31,263 nt of DNA. Source: a virus. Each line of letters begins with the position of its first letter. Position 1 is the first letter of the stretch. Below, piece by piece: positions 6,701-13,604 of the stretch. The position numbers and the translations under genes were made by a program. Where the stretch lies: the IMG/VR virus record IMGVR_UViG_3300046804_002164, positions 1 to 31,263 of that record; one strand, 5' to 3'. The notes beneath the pieces are model-generated. The model saw only the letters and a list, made by a program, of their open reading frames with translations, searched no databases and had not been told where the DNA came from.

Positions 6701-9700
6701 GATGGGACATCTACAATTTTAAATGTACCATTCATGGTTGGTTCCATGAATCCACTCAAGTCTAAAGAATCACCAATATTATTATTAATTGCTGAAACTT
6801 GTACGAAAGAATAAATTGTTGGAGGACCAGCTGGATCTGGAGATACCGACATAGTATTTCCAATTGCATATGCACTACCACCATCCACAATTTCTACGGA
6901 TGCAATTGTATTTGCTGCGGATACAACTACTTTTGCTGACGCATTTTTTCCAGGTAGAGATGCATTAAGTAACTCTGAAGAATAGATTGTACTTGTAACG
7001 CCAGCGTTGTTGTTATATCCTGCTCCAGGATTGAGTAGAGTTACAGATTTTACTGAATTTAAATTATGTTCAATATCAGTGAATATAGTAACCGTGGTGT
7101 TACCAGCACCACTTACTATGGCTCCAGTAATCGCATATCCAACCCTGTTATTTTCAAAGAAGTAGTTTAAAGCTTCTTTGGTTATAGAATTTTTCTTATC
7201 ACTTGTTCTAACAATACCGAGAGGAGACAACTCAGCATAACTTACTGAAGGTGCTGGGTCTGAGTTGTAGTTATCTCTATCAATTTGAGGAAAAAGATTC
7301 TTTACATCTTGATTAAAGTTTCTATCACTTATACCAAATCCAATTGTTTTAGTTGGACTAATACTACCAGATAAAACAGTAATATTGTAGATACCATCTT
7401 GACCACCAGCACCAGGGATAAGTGGTTTAACTTCAGTACTTCTGTAAATGAAGATACTATCTCTTGACTTTTCTTTTTCAATGGTCGGTAGAGCTTCAAC
7501 CTGTTGTTGAGTAGATCTTTGGTTTACCTGATTTAAAAATGTTCCTGGATCTGAACCAATTCCTACAGAAAACTCTCTAGGATTTGGTACTGTTTGAACT
7601 ACAAAAGATCCATTATAAGATTCTACAGAATCATTTGAACTTACCACATTAGATATTTTTACAGTATCACCTACTTGTAGATGGTGAGGTAGTTCAGTTT
7701 TTATATTAGCGCTTCCACCAGCATAAGAGGCGGTAGTGATAATTTTAGGATTTCTTAACTGAATTACATCAGACAGTTGAGATGATAAGTATGATGCACT
7801 AGTAATTCCTGTTGTCTTTGATTCTTGAAGAACAAATCCATCGGTTGGTGGACGAGCATTTACAAATTCTTTTGGAATAACATAACGCAGTTTATAAACT
7901 CTATCATCTAAACCTCTGTTATCTACTCTTCTTGTAACAAATGTAGATCCGGTTTGATTTCCTAGTAATGTTGTTCCAATACCCACAATACCATCATAGA
8001 TTGTATTGTCAATAGAAATTGGGCTAGTTTGAACATACCATTGTTTCTGAGTATCATCGTATTGAATTGGATGACCAACTTCTCCAGGAGACTTGTCGGA
8101 CACAAAGCTAGTTATTTCTAATCTTCCTCCACCATTTGAAATTCCTGTAATGGTATTTCCAGAACTAGAATCATTAAGTGTTGATGCTAATTTGATTTGA
8201 TTGGCACTTAATGATGTGGTATTTACATAATAGATTTTATCAGCAGATAAGTTTTCTGGAAGATCGCCATTATCACTAGTAACTCTTACTTTTTCTCCAT
8301 TGAAAAATGTATGATTTGATGTGAGAGTTATAATATTTGAACTAATACTATTGATTCCAATTGCTCTACCAACAACGAATGTCTTTTTAGATGAGGTTCC
8401 AATTCCACTTGGAACTTGCATCAAAATTGGAGCTCTAAAGTTACTCTGTTGAGCACCTAGGATAATATTTAAATTCAGTTCTTCACCTTCCTTAGCGCCT
8501 ATTCTATAGGAGTCAATCTGAGAAGGGGGTGGAACTGTTTTACTTTCATAACCAGCAATATAAAGTCTAGATGTAGTTGCTGCAGAAATGATTTTTGATA
8601 CATCTAATGGTAACCAAGTAACATTAGTTTCCCTGTAGATTAATTCCCTAGGAGGAATGACATGCGTAATGTAACCAACATCGTCTCTATCGAATGATTC
8701 TGGTCTAAATCCAACCGCTTCTAAAGATACCGCACCAAAGTTGGAGTTTGAGTTTGTAATTGATTGGTCACCACCACTTTCCGCAACAAAATGTTTTGCA
8801 TAACCAATAGCAAAAATCGAAACACACTGAATGATGGAATTATTGCTACACTTCATGTGTACATTTTCCCAGCCAGGCTTATAAATTGATCTGGAATTTG
8901 TGTGTAGAGGTTTTTCTGATTCAGCTACAGTTAGATTTTCGTTATAGATTCCTGTAGTTTTATCGTATAAAATAAAGGCATTATCATCCTTTTGTAGTGA
9001 AATACCAGTAAACTGAGCAGTCAACATGGATTTAAATCCAGTTGCTTTAGATCCATCTGCATGAAGACCGTTCATGCCATATACAGATCTCAATGTACAT
9101 GCAAAGATATATGGAGAAGCTGATGAAACACTATCAGATTCTACAATTGTTCTTGCATTTAAAATTTGAGTTGATGATGGTAAAGCTATTACTGGAGTTG
9201 ATGGAGCAACATACTGGAATACAGTATCACTAAGCACATCGCTGACTAAGAAAGATCCGTTATATTCATCAACACTGGTTGTAATACCACTAACAAGAAC
9301 TGGTGTATCTTTAAATAGTCCGTGAGCAGTTGATGTAGTTACTGTGACTGTAGTCGTTGGCACAAGTCCATTACCAGCTTTGATGCTAGTAATACCAATA
9401 GGATCTGCACGAAGATCTCCAACAATTCTAAATTCATCTACAGATGGCTCAAAGTCGGAAATATTATTTACGGGATAATTGGGAATACCTCTTCCAGATG
9501 TATCGCCATAAGCATAAGTTACCTTATAATAAAACATTTCAAGGTCTGTAAGACCTGTTGATCCGTGGGATCCTAGGATAACCTCATTTACACCATCAGC
9601 ATATTCAAATGCGGTTAGTTTGTGGTGAGAATAGTTTGGAACAACTTTTCTTCCAGTTGAATCTTTATAACATGCTCTTTGCGGATCTGCATCAAAAATC

Positions 9701-10266
9701 GTAAACGAGGTGAAGTAACAAGTACCAGTTACTCTAAAAATAGCCGATCTTTCTACCGAATCATTTAGAGGATCAGGTACATACATTGGACGAAGTTTGG
9801 TTTTTCTTAGATCCAAACCAACGATGGAAGTACCTCTAGGTAGAATTACACCACCATCAACTGAGTTATATTTGTGTAAATCATTGTCTTCATCAAAAAT
9901 ATCAAAGTTTGAATTTTCTGTAAATTCAGTTAGAGTTGCTCCTGTTGTAGTCCAAACACCATTTACATATCTTCTAAATTCTGCAGTTCCGCCTTGATTT
10001 GTAATTGAGTGCCCAGGTCTATTATCAATATAATGTACACCAGGATAAACTAGGATAGTCGTTGAATCAATTTTATCGTTATTTCTTCCTACTACATACG
10101 AAAATCTTGCTGCCTCAATTACCGCTCTCTGAATTGTTCTAAAAGGTCTTGTAAGTGAGTTACCTCTGTTTTCAATACTATCAGTAGCGTCAAAGTCAGA
10201 AGGGTTTACATAAAGGATATTACCTTCGGCATTCTTTAAAAAATTCTCTAATCTACTTAGGGGCAT
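3694..10266 (-). CDS. giant virion fibre/structural protein with S74 intramolecular chaperone
   Basis: A 2190-aa protein. The N-terminal region (LYVNPSDFDATDS, then RPFRTIQRAVIEAARFS) looks like the parallel-beta-helix entry typical of large cyanophage structural proteins. A long repetitive beta-rich body follows; residues about 1700-2000 repeat short units of the type NTGIIT-x-L/F separated by Thr/Ala/Gly-rich turns. Two GxGY-type repeats occur in the middle. The C-terminus, from about residue 2095, is a Peptidase_S74/endosialidase-type chaperone. It has SDERIK (nucleophile Ser and Lys at +5), IGVIAQEVEKVLPDVV, and a terminal coiled coil IKELKGEISELRAELDEL. By family knowledge this domain trimerises the fibre and then autocleaves. 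It is probably a long tail fibre or baseplate-attached host-recognition protein. A terminator and late-type box precede it. Confidence 0.8.
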   Translation of the reverse strand: MPLSRLENFLKNAEGNILYVNPSDFDATDSIENRGNSLTRPFRTIQRAVIEAARFSYVVGRNNDKIDSTTILVYPGVHYIDNRPGHSITNQGGTAEFRRYVNGVWTTTGATLTEFTENSNFDIFDEDNDLHKYNSVDGGVILPRGTSIVGLDLRKTKLRPMYVPDPLNDSVERSAIFRVTGTCYFTSFTIFDADPQRACYKDSTGRKVVPNYSHHKLTAFEYADGVNEVILGSHGSTGLTDLEMFYYKVTYAYGDTSGRGIPNYPVNNISDFEPSVDEFRIVGDLRADPIGITSIKAGNGLVPTTTVTVTTSTAHGLFKDTPVLVSGITTSVDEYNGSFLVSDVLSDTVFQYVAPSTPVIALPSSTQILNARTIVESDSVSSASPYIFACTLRSVYGMNGLHADGSKATGFKSMLTAQFTGISLQKDDNAFILYDKTTGIYNENLTVAESEKPLHTNSRSIYKPGWENVHMKCSNNSIIQCVSIFAIGYAKHFVAESGGDQSITNSNSNFGAVSLEAVGFRPESFDRDDVGYITHVIPPRELIYRETNVTWLPLDVSKIISAATTSRLYIAGYESKTVPPPSQIDSYRIGAKEGEELNLNIILGAQQSNFRAPILMQVPSGIGTSSKKTFVVGRAIGINSISSNIITLTSNHTFFNGEKVRVTSDNGDLPENLSADKIYYVNTTSLSANQIKLASTLNDSSSGNTITGISNGGGRLEITSFVSDKSPGEVGHPIQYDDTQKQWYVQTSPISIDNTIYDGIVGIGTTLLGNQTGSTFVTRRVDNRGLDDRVYKLRYVIPKEFVNARPPTDGFVLQESKTTGITSASYLSSQLSDVIQLRNPKIITTASYAGGSANIKTELPHHLQVGDTVKISNVVSSNDSVESYNGSFVVQTVPNPREFSVGIGSDPGTFLNQVNQRSTQQQVEALPTIEKEKSRDSIFIYRSTEVKPLIPGAGGQDGIYNITVLSGSISPTKTIGFGISDRNFNQDVKNLFPQIDRDNYNSDPAPSVSYAELSPLGIVRTSDKKNSITKEALNYFFENNRVGYAITGAIVSGAGNTTVTIFTDIEHNLNSVKSVTLLNPGAGYNNNAGVTSTIYSSELLNASLPGKNASAKVVVSAANTIASVEIVDGGSAYAIGNTMSVSPDPAGPPTIYSFVQVSAINNNIGDSLDLSGFMEPTMNGTFKIVDVPSSRSVSILIENGVPSTNFRTRNDDRLPIAYLSAKGIGVSTITHNKVAGIATVICTEGHGLLSGNSFKLVGIGNTYFSKKFIVNETLGITSFSFYSGITTVTQTWNLTGVTIQKSAISANGRALGLGEENLGGRGNLLYVGVSTTLANPITSTDTSIVLTNANGFKKGDYISINSEIIRLVSDAASNVFSVIRGQFSTTASASETGSIVRKIRILPMEIRRPSILRASGHTFEYLGYGPGNYSTGLPVKQDRILSNEEVLVSQAREQDGGTVVYTGMNDRGEFYSGATKINGATGEEETIDAPVVTFFGDEGETVERRNSGVFDDLVVKERLTVEGGENNNQTSQFYGPVNFTQKLTSTADAGLETRDLYIKGVASQPKLLTVGIATPTEAKRSGDISFLATPDPGGFIGHVYADGDWRRWGMISQDKDRDYLKLDQIGVGQSSGIYNFSDAVEVNGTLKVKNLYVGGAVTFAGAQAIGNAAFDVIDLNSTIKFAGVGTNYTILTANANTIAQFQNLEVTGYAATFTTAKVTFGESFNSTYSGVSTVAGTLVVNNLVANTGVITAANMIVNNLNAGRLSVSTEAYITSGIITAIRTRYLGGLGNAGVGETVGQIMMNVGIITSLTGTACTITTINGTDAFITGVRANTALATPLATINTGIITNFKSTTAGITSVYVNTGIVTTLIVPSVGYLGATIDGWFGAPTAYVNTGFTTNSVITNYMSAPTGYINSGIITTLSGNASGATGGTLKYLNAQVGASLWLSGSSSGQGIFANAGIITNFGQSDKITLIHCGDGATGNPVGVVTAALFRSAIPTGTAPITVQSTTVCTNLNADLLDGRNSTYFFRGETNVWQTSDDSANRLYLATSGQTIFGSPANGYEFRGSSNTAIFTIDNTGNIAAAGEVTANSDERIKTNIKTIENALDKVTQLRGVEYDRTDIEAHQIGVIAQEVEKVLPDVVHTKEDGMKSVAYGNIVAVLIESIKELKGEISELRAELDELKGTK

Positions 10267-10301
10267 TTTGCTATCCTACAGCGACAAATCTATTCTTTTT
10301 A

Positions 10302-10308
10302 TATTTAG
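10302..10308 (-). promoter_or_regulatory. possible late promoter for the giant fibre gene (CTAAATA)
   Basis: CTAAATA followed by TAAAAAG, between the terminator (10314-10340) and the ATG at 10266. It shares its core with the CTAAATAAAATT boxes elsewhere and resembles the T4 late TATAAATA. A promoter is needed here because the upstream transcript should stop at the hairpin. Confidence 0.4.
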
Positions 10309-10313
10309 ACACT

Positions 10314-10340
10314 AAAAAACCTCCCAGATGAGGAGGTTTT
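10314..10340 (-). terminator. rho-independent terminator ending the accessory cassette
   Basis: A 9-bp stem AAAACCTCC/GGAGGTTTT (10316-10324 with 10332-10340) with a 7-nt loop. On the minus strand it is followed by a U tract (complement of A at 10314-10319). It lies 56 nt after the Mom-like gene stop. The symmetric A/T flanks would also allow weak termination on the plus strand. Confidence 0.8.
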
Positions 10341-10395
10341 AAAGTTCACACGGAAGGGATTTGTCGCTGGTGTCTTAGTACCACCAGTTATAATA

Positions 10396-11007
10396 TTACC
10401 ACTTAACTTCTTTCCAGGCAAGTCTTTCTTTTAACTCTTTTTGAAAAACCATAAGATACCGATGTTTACGAGACCGATCCCTCCACTCACCATCAGAACC
10501 TTTAATACTACCTCTAGAATGTTTAGTTCCATCAGTATAATAAAAGTCTTTCTTGGGATCTGTTAGACCGTAGTATTGAAAATTGCAAGCTCTGTATATA
10601 GTTCCAGTGTGGTGATCAGAGTCAGCGTAACTAAGAATAACAGAAACTGTGGCATCTTTCCTAAACCTCTTAATGCAACGACTAACGAACCATGAAGTAA
10701 TATTATATTCTTCTTTCTGAACCTCTGGGTCTATGCATAAACGAGAAAGTTCAAATAAACCTTCTTGTTCATCTCTTTGGAGACCAAATGCACCTACAGC
10801 TATTTCTGGTACTGGGAGACCAGTAAAAACGCAAGCGCCAAGACACCTGCCAATTCTAAGGGGACATTCCCACTCAGTATGTCTGAAAAGCCCATAGTTA
10901 TATCCAGATTTAAAGTCTTTAGATTCGTCTTTTAAGTAATGATGTGTATAAAGAAGATCTTTAATATCATCTTTACTAACTCTATCTATGTAAAAATTAC
11001 TTTTCAC
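10396..11007 (-). CDS. Mom-like GNAT-fold DNA-modification enzyme
   Basis: A 203-aa protein with a GTG start. The centre reads FELSRLCIDPEV, then SWFVSRCIKRF, then SVILSYADSDHHTGTIYRACNFQYYG. This is the arrangement seen in phage Mu Mom and its relatives: L-x-R-x-C, a helix with paired Arg, SYAD, and G-TIY-A-N-x-x-Y-x-G. Mom enzymes are GNAT-like proteins that convert adenine in DNA to a methylcarbamoyl derivative and so block many restriction enzymes. The C-terminus is basic (DGEWRDRSRKHRYLMVF), consistent with DNA contact. It is the last gene of the accessory cassette, before the terminator. It could instead be a GNAT relative with another nucleobase or tRNA target; family membership is well supported by the motifs, exact chemistry is not. 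Confidence 0.7.
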   Translation of the reverse strand: MKSNFYIDRVSKDDIKDLLYTHHYLKDESKDFKSGYNYGLFRHTEWECPLRIGRCLGACVFTGLPVPEIAVGAFGLQRDEQEGLFELSRLCIDPEVQKEEYNITSWFVSRCIKRFRKDATVSVILSYADSDHHTGTIYRACNFQYYGLTDPKKDFYYTDGTKHSRGSIKGSDGEWRDRSRKHRYLMVFQKELKERLAWKEVKW

Positions 11008-11020
11008 TGAGTATAATTAC

Positions 11021-11185
11021 TTACTTTTGTTTGTGTTTCACAATATATTCTACCGTATTCGCAACATCACTCATAGCTCCACGCAAATCTTTTTGACTAC
11101 CCGCGTGTTGATCCATTGTTGAGGGATCTGTGAGAGTCCATCTCCATTGATCCATTTCTTTATTGTGCCAGAGATTTATGATCAT
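11021..11185 (-). CDS. small hypothetical protein (54 aa)
   Basis: This short frame begins at an ATG whose ATGA overlaps the stop of the upstream 2OG oxygenase gene (11182-11185), a strong sign of coupled translation. It fills the otherwise empty space before the Mom-like gene. The product starts MIINLWHNKEMDQWRW, has a middle rich in polar residues, and ends in a basic helix (IVKHKQK). No family is recognised and no membrane segment is visible. Its value lies in the context: it is co-transcribed between a 2OG-Fe(II) oxygenase and a putative DNA-modification enzyme. Confidence 0.6.
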   Translation of the reverse strand: MIINLWHNKEMDQWRWTLTDPSTMDQHAGSQKDLRGAMSDVANTVEYIVKHKQK

Positions 11186-11736
11186 TTGAATTCTACATTA
11201 CTGATATTAAAGGCTATTGAAACTCTTTCTTCATTAGATTGATTTTCTTCAACACTGTGAATTAACCAATAAGGAAAAAGTAAAAGTTCATTCTCTAAAG
11301 GAGTATAAGGAGCAACAGAATTCCCATCATTATAATACATCAATGGTTCTGAACGAAGTTGCATATAATTTCTAGGATCCTGAAAAACTATATTTCCGGA
11401 ATTATGTGGAACTTTTACATATAAAATTCCAGAAAGAAATCCACCTCTAGTTAAATGTTCATGTGGATCATTGGATGATCCATTATAATTTATATTTACC
11501 CAAGCATCAAAAGTATAATTCCCAATTCTTAAATCTGGTCTTTGGGGAATGTATTGTCTGATTTTTTTCTCAAAATATTCATCATGAAAATTTCCACCTT
11601 GATATCCACCATTATTGGAGTATTCTCTATTTGGAATATTTTCTTCATGTTCTTTAATTTTTTTATATAGATACTCTAAATCAAAGTCACATTGATGTGA
11701 AAAAATTTGAGTTGGAAATAAATTAATAGTATCCAT
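11182..11736 (-). CDS. 2OG-Fe(II) oxygenase family protein (184 aa)
   Basis: The sequence follows the putative 2OG-Fe(II) oxygenase pattern common in cyanophages (the 2OG-FeII_Oxy_5 type). It has an N-terminal FPTQIF, an iron-binding segment with DPHEH (His92, His94), SGILYVKVP, SGNIVFQDPR, then LLLFPYWLIHSV (distal His160) and ERVSIAFNI (Arg171, expected to bind 2-oxoglutarate). The expected double-stranded beta-helix core fills the protein. Substrate is unknown; cyanophage members are proposed to act on nucleobases, proteins or small molecules. It follows tRNA-Thr and is translationally coupled to the 54-aa ORF. Confidence 0.8.
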   Translation of the reverse strand: MDTINLFPTQIFSHQCDFDLEYLYKKIKEHEENIPNREYSNNGGYQGGNFHDEYFEKKIRQYIPQRPDLRIGNYTFDAWVNINYNGSSNDPHEHLTRGGFLSGILYVKVPHNSGNIVFQDPRNYMQLRSEPLMYYNDGNSVAPYTPLENELLLFPYWLIHSVEENQSNEERVSIAFNISNVEFK

Positions 11737-11751
11737 AATTTTGTTTTAAAA

Positions 11752-11825
11752 AGCCCCCGGCCGGACTTGAACCGGCGACCTACGGTTTACAAAACCGTTG
11801 CTCTATCCAGCTGAGCTACAAAGGC
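11752..11825 (-). tRNA. tRNA-Thr (anticodon UGU)
   Basis: A complete cloverleaf. Acceptor GCCTTTG pairs with CGGGGGC (three G-U pairs), the D arm is GCTC/GAGC, anticodon stem ACGGT/ACCGT holds loop TTTGTAA, and the T arm is GCCGG-TTCAAGT-CCGGC. No CCA is encoded. The anticodon reads ACA, an A-ending codon favoured by AT-rich phage genes. It lies between cpeT and the 184-aa oxygenase gene. Confidence 0.93.
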
Positions 11826-11836
11826 AAAAAATCGGA

Positions 11837-12319
11837 TTATTTCCGATCAAATTCAAAAAAACCTCCATTTACTTGCGTAAATGATCCCCATACATGTTCT
11901 CTAGTATTTACATCATATCCTTTGTCTATGACTCGATAGTGATTCTCGGATAAAAAACTTTCTGTTAAAAGAAAAGTATCTCTACCATCTTTATTTACAT
12001 AACAATTTTCACAACAACTTTTTCCATGAAATTGGGTTCCATCCCACTCAAATATTGTATCGCATCCATCTAAGTATGTCAACCCATTATCACTTTCTTT
12101 ATAATTTTTTGTAATAATTAAATCACCTTCTTGACAAACTTCTATGATTGTGGTTCGATATGGTTCTGATTCATGTGCATATCCTTGAGTAACTTTGAAT
12201 TTGTTTTGTTCAATTGGTTTATGATTTAAAGCAATTAAAGCAAAATCTTGAGGATATGTAAATGCTTGTGTTTGATTGTCAAAGTAACCTGCAAAATAAT
12301 CTTTGAATATTTCAATCAT
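11837..12319 (-). CDS. cpeT: CpeT/CpcT-type phycobiliprotein chromophore lyase
   Basis: A 160-aa auxiliary metabolic gene. The order of motifs matches CpeT/CpcT: an N-terminal GYFDNQTQAF with downstream FALIALNHKPI, then PYRTTIIEV, LDGCDTIFEWDGTQFHGKSC, and a C-terminal TESFLSENHYRVIDKGYD then HVWGS. In cyanobacteria these proteins attach or handle bilins on phycoerythrin or phycocyanin beta subunits in the phycobilisome. Cyanophage copies are known and may maintain light harvesting during infection. The usual calycin-type beta barrel of about 190-200 residues is slightly shortened here. Neighbours are tRNA-Thr downstream and a 2OG oxygenase upstream. A CATAAATA box lies about 25 nt before the ATG. 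The presence of cpeT indicates a phycobilisome- or phycoerythrin-containing host lineage. Confidence 0.87.
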   Translation of the reverse strand: MIEIFKDYFAGYFDNQTQAFTYPQDFALIALNHKPIEQNKFKVTQGYAHESEPYRTTIIEVCQEGDLIITKNYKESDNGLTYLDGCDTIFEWDGTQFHGKSCCENCYVNKDGRDTFLLTESFLSENHYRVIDKGYDVNTREHVWGSFTQVNGGFFEFDRK

Positions 12320-12343
12320 AAACTTAAATTATTACTTGAATCT

Positions 12344-12351
12344 TATTTATG
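12344..12351 (-). promoter_or_regulatory. possible late-type promoter box CATAAATA before cpeT
   Basis: CATAAATA on the minus strand matches the T4 late box at seven of eight positions. It ends 24 nt before the cpeT ATG and overlaps the 3' end of the upstream oxygenase gene. It could give cpeT late expression within the cassette. Confidence 0.35.
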
Positions 12352-12823
12352 AAGTGTACTTTATTGCTAAAGTAAATCTTGGACCTTGCCTAAATGAAGA
12401 AGCGCAATGTCTGATATTTGCATCAAATAACACGGCTCTGTTTGTTATGGGTAAAACACCTTTTATTTCATTATTAATGATGAATTTAGTTTCACCTCCT
12501 TGGTCTAAATCAAAATTTGGATTTGGATAAAACAATAAAGTTTTGTCATTTCCAGTTCCATCTATGTGGTAGTATGGTTTTTCTCCCGGAAGAAACAAAT
12601 TAATATACATTCTGTATACTCTTTGTTTTAAACTAAATGTTCCCTCGCATTTTTCTTTAAAAAATTTAAACCAGAAGTCTTCTTGATTTAGAGTCGTTAT
12701 AAGTCCTGTGGGAGGAGCATATGGAGCATCTTTTTCACCATAAAAATAAGGCGATTTTAAACAAAAATTATAAAAAGATTTTAAATCTAATTCTTCAATA
12801 AAATTATCAACTACTTTAATCAT
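12347..12823 (-). CDS. 2OG-Fe(II) oxygenase family protein (158 aa)
   Basis: A 158-aa single-domain protein with the full iron/2-oxoglutarate signature. YYHIDG supplies HxD (His86, Asp88). GGETKFI is a conserved core strand. AVLFDANIRHCASSF carries the distal histidine (His139), and GPRFTLAIKY holds the arginine that would bind 2-oxoglutarate (Arg149). The architecture resembles prolyl-4-hydroxylase-like enzymes that are widespread in cyanophages. The target is unknown. It is distinct in sequence from the second oxygenase at 11182-11736, so it is probably not a recent duplicate. It lies directly after tRNA-Leu. Confidence 0.82.
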   Translation of the reverse strand: MIKVVDNFIEELDLKSFYNFCLKSPYFYGEKDAPYAPPTGLITTLNQEDFWFKFFKEKCEGTFSLKQRVYRMYINLFLPGEKPYYHIDGTGNDKTLLFYPNPNFDLDQGGETKFIINNEIKGVLPITNRAVLFDANIRHCASSFRQGPRFTLAIKYTS

Positions 12824-12840
12824 TTTTTTATTTTATAAGG

Positions 12841-12924
12841 TAGGGCGAGGGAGACTTGAACTCCCACGGGCATAAGCCCAACAGATTTTAAGTCTGGTGT
12901 GTCTACCGATTCCACCACCGCCCC
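12841..12924 (-). tRNA. tRNA-Leu (anticodon UAA)
   Basis: A class II tRNA of 84 nt. Acceptor GGGGCGG pairs with TCGCCCT (G-U at both ends), the anticodon loop is CTTAAAA, the long variable arm is GGGC-TTAT-GCCC, and the T arm is GGGAG-TTCAAGT-CTCCC. The discriminator is A and no CCA is encoded. It reads UUA. Confidence 0.93.
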
Positions 12925-12936
12925 ATATTTTTTAGG

Positions 12937-13008
12937 TAGGACTGCGGAGAATTGAACTCCGTTCACACCGTTATAAGCAGTGGGCCTTAACCAATAGGCG
13001 ACAGTCCC
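12937..13008 (-). tRNA. tRNA-Ile (anticodon UAU)
   Basis: A 72-nt cloverleaf. Acceptor GGGACTG pairs with CAGTCCT, anticodon stem CACTG/CGGTG holds loop CTTATAA, the T arm is CGGAG-TTCAATT-CTCCG, and the discriminator is A. The anticodon UAU pairs directly with AUA. Most bacteria read this codon with a lysidine-modified CAU tRNA, so a phage-supplied UAU tRNA would bypass that. Confidence 0.88.
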
Positions 13009-13016
13009 ATAAGAAC

Positions 13017-13226
13017 CTACTCTTGTTGGTAGGTCATAGGATTATACTTCAAGTACTCAAAGAATGTCAACTTCATTTCTTTTTGAGTCATTCCGCAATG
13101 TTTTGCAGCCGCAGGTAAGGTCATCTTTGCATGAAACAGTCCTTCATTAGCTTCACGAACATTTTCTGGGGTTGTTTTTACCACAGGTTCGTAAAGATTT
13201 CTGTAATTGATTTTGTAAAGACTCAT
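13017..13226 (-). CDS. small hypothetical protein (69 aa)
   Basis: The open frame extends to a TTG at 13241, but the first ATG at 13226 lies one base after the stop of the upstream gene (13228-13230) and is the better start. The protein begins MSLYKINYRNLYEP. The C-terminal segment (HAKMTLPAAAKHCGMTQKEMKLTFFEYL) could be a helix-turn-helix-like helical pair, where the phrase LPAAAKHCGMT resembles a recognition-helix turn. DNA binding is a guess. The gene stops just before tRNA-Ile and belongs to the promoter-proximal part of the cassette. Confidence 0.6.
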   Translation of the reverse strand: MSLYKINYRNLYEPVVKTTPENVREANEGLFHAKMTLPAAAKHCGMTQKEMKLTFFEYLKYNPMTYQQE

Positions 13227-13227
13227 A

Positions 13228-13377
13228 CTAGATTGGTACAATCTCCAGGTTTCTTACATTGAGTTCGGTCTTAACATAAGACTCCCACCTCATTGCGTCT
13301 TCTATATTGTAGAACACCGCTTCGTGTTTGGCAAGACCCTTTTTCTTGGGTTTGAGGTACTGAACCTTATACTTCAT
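13228..13377 (-). CDS. small basic hypothetical protein (49 aa)
   Basis: The open frame continues to 13422, but the ATG at 13377 is preferred. A GAGGTGG ribosome-binding sequence ends about 7 nt upstream, and this ATG overlaps the 3' end of the preceding gene by 11 nt, a normal coupled arrangement. The product, MKYKVQYLKPKKKGLAK then a helix with FYNIEDAMRWESYV, has a basic N-terminus and a short alpha/beta pattern. No family is recognised. Confidence 0.6.
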   Translation of the reverse strand: MKYKVQYLKPKKKGLAKHEAVFYNIEDAMRWESYVKTELNVRNLEIVPI

Positions 13378-13543
13378 CTGCAACCACCTCACCACGCAGT
13401 TCTGCGAGTTTTGCAGTTGCAAGACATTCTACCATAGTCCAATAGAGTTCACCACTCATCGGAAAATATTCATCAACAAAGTGGGCTGCACAATCTTCTT
13501 GAAATTCACGAAGTTCCTGCAGGGTTTCACGATCAACTTGCAT
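13367..13543 (-). CDS. small acidic hypothetical protein (58 aa)
   Basis: The frame is open from a TTG at 13597, but a promoter (TTGACG/TATGAT, 13569-13597) occupies the first 29 nt, so the ATG at 13543 is chosen. The product MQVDRETLQELREFQEDC then AAHFVDEYFP is mainly helical and acidic. It would be the first gene of the accessory transcript. No ribosome-binding sequence is evident before this ATG. Start choice is uncertain. Confidence 0.55.
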   Translation of the reverse strand: MQVDRETLQELREFQEDCAAHFVDEYFPMSGELYWTMVECLATAKLAELRGEVVADEV

Positions 13544-13568
13544 TAGGGTTGTTGGGAAGAACACTCCC

Positions 13569-13597
13569 ATCATACCAAGATATGATGAGGTCGTCAA
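13569..13597 (-). promoter_or_regulatory. sigma70-type promoter driving the accessory cassette
   Basis: TTGACG (13592-13597), a 17-nt spacer and TATGAT (13569-13574). Five of six bases match consensus at each box. It lies just past the end of the hub/fibre operon and reads into the small ORFs, tRNAs, oxygenases, cpeT and Mom-like gene, so the cassette probably has early expression independent of the late genes. Confidence 0.65.
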
Positions 13598-13604
13598 CAG
13601 GTTT

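Larger units (their letters stand above)
10279..10369. repeat. 12-bp perfect inverted repeat flanking a terminator
   Basis: CAGCGACAAATC at 10279-10290 is the exact reverse complement of GATTTGTCGCTG at 10358-10369. The arms bracket the terminator hairpin at 10316-10340. They could form a larger cruciform or be the footprint of a recombination event at the left edge of the accessory cassette. Confidence 0.6.
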
